A DNA stretch of 64,000 nucleotides from JTS-AC122 sp050246015 (GTDB lineage Bacteria > Planctomycetota > Phycisphaerae > Phycisphaerales > UBA1924), in contig JBFWWU010000011.1 in NCBI GenBank assembly GCA_050246015.1, positions 62,001 through 126,000 on the forward strand. Reading direction: 5' to 3'. The notes beneath the pieces are model-generated. The model was not told the DNA's origin. It made no database searches and was given only the letters and a program-made list of their open reading frames with translations. Positions within the stretch are counted from its first letter, which is position 1, and each line of letters opens with the position of its first letter. Made by a program: the position numbers and the translations under genes. Shown here piece by piece: positions 61,342 to 64,000 of the stretch.

Positions 61342-61797
61342 ATGACGCAGCCGACACTGCAACTGCGCGTCCTTCGCCAGGCCGCGATCGTTCCCTCATA
61401 CCAGTCCGAAGGAGCGGCGGGCCTGGACATCGCCGCGTGCCTGGACGATGCCCCGCAGGGCATCACGCTACCCCCCGGCGGGATCGCGGTCATTCCGACC
61501 GGGCTGGCGATGGCCATCCCGCCCGGCTACGAGGGGCAGGTGCGCCCGCGATCAGGGCTGGCGAGCAAGCACGGCGTGACGCTCCCGAATGCGCCGGGCA
61601 CGATCGACGCCGACTATCGCGGCGAGTTCAAGGTGCCCCTTATCAACCTGGGCCGCGAGCCGGTCGTCATCACGCACGGGATGCGGATCGCGCAACTGGT
61701 TATCGCGCCCGTCTCGCACGCCCAGATCCGGGTTGTCGCCGAACTTGGAGAAACCGCCCGGGGCGCGGGCGGATTCGGCAGCACGGGCACGCACTGA
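61342..61797 (+). CDS. dut: Deoxyuridine 5'-triphosphate nucleotidohydrolase
   Basis: 151 residues. Hydrolyses dUTP to dUMP and pyrophosphate, keeping uracil out of DNA and feeding dTMP synthesis. All five trimeric dUTPase motifs are visible: EGAAGLDIAA, VRPRSGLASKHGV, LPNAPGTIDADYRGEFKV, THGMRIAQLVI and GAGGFGSTGTH. The length is typical. It is preceded by the ABC ATPase gene at 18 bases and probably shares its transcript. Confidence 0.95.
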   Translation: MTQPTLQLRVLRQAAIVPSYQSEGAAGLDIAACLDDAPQGITLPPGGIAVIPTGLAMAIPPGYEGQVRPRSGLASKHGVTLPNAPGTIDADYRGEFKVPLINLGREPVVITHGMRIAQLVIAPVSHAQIRVVAELGETARGAGGFGSTGTH

Positions 61798-61861
61798 GCC
61801 CGTTGCCGGCGGGCGGCTTCAACCCCCCGCCTTCTCGCCGCCCTGCTCGGTACGCACCGGC

Positions 61862-62857
61862 CTACATCGAAAACAAGCGGTCCATTTGCTCGCTGATCTG
61901 TTTCAGGCGGTCGCGCTTGCCCCCGCCGACTTCGGCGGTCGCCCAGTTCCCCGCGGGCGCGGTCGAGTACCCGGTCGCATCCAGGGCCTTCATCGTATCG
62001 GCCCATCCAGCGTCCCCGTCGCCGAGTTCGACTTCGAAGCCCTTCCACAGACCCTGCTCGTCACGCTTCTTTCGGCTGAAGTCCTTGATGTGCAGTTTCT
62101 TGATGCGCGGGCCCAGGATCTTCACCCACTGGGCCGGCCAGCCGTAGTTGATCACATTGCCGATGTCGAAGTGGAACATGAATGGGGCGGCGGGGTCGCC
62201 GGAGTTGAGTTCGTCAACGTACCGGGCGGCTTCGATGGGGCTGAGCAGGAAGTTGTTCCACACGTTCTCGATCGCGACCTTGACGCCCGCTTCGCCGGCG
62301 AGCGGCGCCACCGTTCGCAGCGACTCGATGGAAAGGCGCCACGCGTCGTCGTAGGGCTGGCGTGCGTTTACCAGGGCGGGGACGAGGAGGATCGACGTGC
62401 TGCCGTACGTCTTGGCGTCGTGCAGGGCGGTGCGCAAGGCGTCGAGCCCGCGCTCGCGGACCTCGGGCTCGGGGCTGTTCAGGTGCAGTTGCCAGTGGAC
62501 GGAATCCACGAGCCCGTGAACCTTGATGCCCGTCTTGTCCATGGCGGCGAGAACCTCGTCGGCGGGGATCTTGCTGGGGCTGTCCATCTCGACGCCGTCG
62601 AATCCGGTGTCCCGCAGGATCTCGAACTTTTCCTGCACGGTCTTGCCCTCGGTGATCATGCCGTACATGACGGCTTTCTTCAGGGTCCGAGGGCCGGCAG
62701 CAGCGGCGGTCACGCCCGGACCGGATGTCGTCAGCGCGACGCCGGAGACGCGCGGAGCGGGCGCCGCGCTCTGCCCGGCGGCGAACGAGGCGGCGCCGGC
62801 GACGCCCAGGCTGGCGGAGGAATAAGCGAGAAAATCGCGGCGGTTGAGGTGGTTCAT
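61862..62857 (-). CDS. TAT-exported sugar isomerase/epimerase-like TIM barrel
   Basis: 331 residues. GGAG precedes ATG 62857. The start is a twin-arginine signal (NRRDFLAYSSASLGVAGAAS). The rest is the xylose isomerase-like TIM-barrel family: KFEILRDTGFDGVEMDSPS, LVPALVNARQPYDDAWRLS, VKVAIENVWNNFLLSP, MFHFDIGNVINYGWP and IKKLHIKDFSRKKRDEQG, whose Glu, His and Asp residues usually bind the divalent metal. Exported members are abundant in Planctomycetota; the exact sugar substrate is unknown. Confidence 0.82.
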   Translation of the reverse strand: MNHLNRRDFLAYSSASLGVAGAASFAAGQSAAPAPRVSGVALTTSGPGVTAAAAGPRTLKKAVMYGMITEGKTVQEKFEILRDTGFDGVEMDSPSKIPADEVLAAMDKTGIKVHGLVDSVHWQLHLNSPEPEVRERGLDALRTALHDAKTYGSTSILLVPALVNARQPYDDAWRLSIESLRTVAPLAGEAGVKVAIENVWNNFLLSPIEAARYVDELNSGDPAAPFMFHFDIGNVINYGWPAQWVKILGPRIKKLHIKDFSRKKRDEQGLWKGFEVELGDGDAGWADTMKALDATGYSTAPAGNWATAEVGGGKRDRLKQISEQMDRLFSM

Positions 62858-62894
62858 GATCTGGCTCCGCCTTTGCTCGCGGGGGGGACCGACG

Positions 62895-62923
62895 GCTGCC
62901 GCGATGGGAACGATCGCGGCAGC
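62895..62923 (-). terminator. Strong hairpin between the TolC-like and isomerase genes
   Basis: A perfect 11-bp stem (GCTGCCGCGAT / ATCGCGGCAGC) around a seven-base loop lies 8 bases past the stop of the TolC-family gene. No T-run follows on the minus strand, so it may attenuate rather than fully terminate. Confidence 0.5.
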
Positions 62924-62930
62924 GCGGCGC

Positions 62931-64000
62931 TCATCGTTCATCCCATGTCGGGAAGACCGGCTGGCCGATATTGACATTCTCGACGCTGGGGACCTCGAAG
63001 TTGATCTTGCTGCGCTTGAGCGTGGTGCCCAGCGCGGCGTGCAGGCGGGCCAGCGCGGTGTTGTAATCGACCAGCGCCTGGATCTCGTCCTGCTCGGCCT
63101 GGGCGAGCGACTCCTGGCGTGAGAGTTTCACGTTGAGGAACTCGGCGGTCTTGGGCTGCGTGAGTTCTTCTTCGACGTCCAGGGCGCGAAGGCTCTCGGC
63201 GGCCATGATGCGCGCGGCACGCGTGCTGCTGATCAGGTTGTAGTTCGTCACGACGTTGCGCAGCGCGACGACGATCTCCGAAATGACATTCTGGATCGTG
63301 TTGCGGTACGCGATGACGGCCTGCGAGCGTTCGAGGCGGCGCTGGCGGTACAGCGCCTCGGCCTCGCGGTTGCCGATGGGTTGCTCGAAGTTGAGACCGA
63401 GCAGGTAATCGAAGTTGTTGCCGGTGGTCAGGTCGTGGTAGGCGCCGTGGGTCGAGCCGCCCAGCCCGTTGATCTGCATCTGGAGGCGGGCGTCGAGGCG
63501 CGGGAGCAGGCCGCTGGTCGCGACGATCTGTCGTATGGCCGTGTTGTCAATGGACAACAGTGCCCGCTGCACTTCAGGGCGGTTCGCCACCGCTGTTTCG
63601 ATCGCGTCCAGCAGGCTGTACTGGATCGCCTCGTCGATGGGAGAGTCCGCCGAGAGAAGTTGGATGTCGGAGGAGATCAGGAACTCCGGGTCGTTCATGA
63701 GCACCTTGAGCCGATCGCTGGCCTGTGCCACGGCGTTCTGTGCTCGCTGCAGCGTGATGTAGCGCGATTCGGCGCGGGAGCGGGCCTCGGTGTATTGCAC
63801 TGGTTTGGCATCGACCTTGAGACGCTCGTAGATCACCTCGGCCACCTCGTTGCCGCGCAGGAACAGGCGCTGCACGATCTTGAGATTCTCCTGCGCCTGC
63901 ACCAGCGCCCAGTACGCCACCTCGACGTCGGTGACGTTCTGCATGAGCGTGGCCTTGAGGTTCTGGATCTCGTCGCGCTCCATGTTCTTGGCGATGCGGA
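62931..64000 (-). CDS. TolC-family outer-membrane protein, 5' end outside the window
   Basis: About 355 residues are visible. The frame is open past the ATG at 63983 to the window edge, so the N-terminus is missing. TolC-type repeats are clear: DVEVAYWALVQAQENLKIVQ, RAESRYITLQRAQNAVAQAS, DYLLGLNFEQPIGNREAEAL and AEFLNVKLSRQESLAQAEQDE, with the second repeat ending ALVDYNTALARLHAALGTTL. It is the outer-membrane duct of an efflux or secretion system whose other genes lie beyond the window. It differs from the TolC at 42037. Confidence 0.85.
   Translation of the reverse strand, partial: RIAKNMERDEIQNLKATLMQNVTDVEVAYWALVQAQENLKIVQRLFLRGNEVAEVIYERLKVDAKPVQYTEARSRAESRYITLQRAQNAVAQASDRLKVLMNDPEFLISSDIQLLSADSPIDEAIQYSLLDAIETAVANRPEVQRALLSIDNTAIRQIVATSGLLPRLDARLQMQINGLGGSTHGAYHDLTTGNNFDYLLGLNFEQPIGNREAEALYRQRRLERSQAVIAYRNTIQNVISEIVVALRNVVTNYNLISSTRAARIMAAESLRALDVEEELTQPKTAEFLNVKLSRQESLAQAEQDEIQALVDYNTALARLHAALGTTLKRSKINFEVPSVENVNIGQPVFPTWDER

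Overview
The window is high-G+C DNA that looks like a planctomycete of the Phycisphaerae type. The evidence is two large secreted proteins ending in the EF-hand 'GC-type dockerin' tail (FNAD…NSQDFFDFL), a small secreted protein ending in a VPAPAG-type PEP-CTERM-like anchor, two groEL paralogues, a kinase–STAND ATPase–TPR protein, and remnants of an alternative complex III (ACIII) operon. This taxonomic call is an inference from gene content. No rRNA, tRNA or CRISPR array was recognised.

Layout. 0–9 kb: end of a secreted Spy-like protein, proC, an FkbM methyltransferase and two dockerin-tailed secreted giants on the minus strand. 9–12.4 kb: a stand-alone atpA, a dispersed two-hairpin repeat (copy A) and a class-C beta-lactamase-fold hydrolase. 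12.6–21.2 kb: a protein-folding block, groEL1 – broken hicA – dedA – groES – sulfotransferase – groEL2 – dnaJ – grpE – fmdB-like – acpS. 21.3–23.7 kb: a secreted GH29 fucosidase fused to a DUF1080 domain. 23.9–36.4 kb: a stress/envelope and signalling island with a DUF2383 protein, two tiny membrane or lipoproteins, a PRC-barrel protein, an OmpR-type regulator and histidine kinase, an ethylene-receptor-like membrane sensor, a sigma-70 factor, an ElaB-like and a holin-like protein, a PAS sensor without an ATPase domain and a receiver-only regulator. Many genes here have unusually strong Shine-Dalgarno sites.

36.5–44 kb: one minus-strand operon for a tripartite ABC efflux machine (TolC, HlyD-type adaptor, ATPase, two FtsX-type permeases), bracketed by a Cys-rich secreted protein and an internally duplicated secreted protein. 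44–48.5 kb: a lipoprotein and the kinase/STAND/TPR protein. 48.8–51.6 kb: a decayed ACIII operon (actA, actB, actC) with two internal deletions and a nonsense codon. Its last gene ends exactly in copy B of the two-hairpin repeat. 51.8–64 kb: housekeeping genes, hppD, ffh, mobA-like, moeA, a PEP-CTERM-like DNRLRE protein, prfA, a GYF_2/DUF4190 protein, rdgB, a MacB-type ATPase, dut, a TAT-exported sugar isomerase-like protein and a TolC-family gene that runs off the end.

Most striking observations: the ACIII remnant and its link to the repeat; the two repeat copies, whose hairpins differ by a compensatory base pair; an ethylene-binding-domain protein whose D/Y/P/C/H residues keep the spacing of plant ETR1, next to a two-component system; and two different 7-4-7 bp direct repeats (PhoB-box geometry) in that protein's upstream region.
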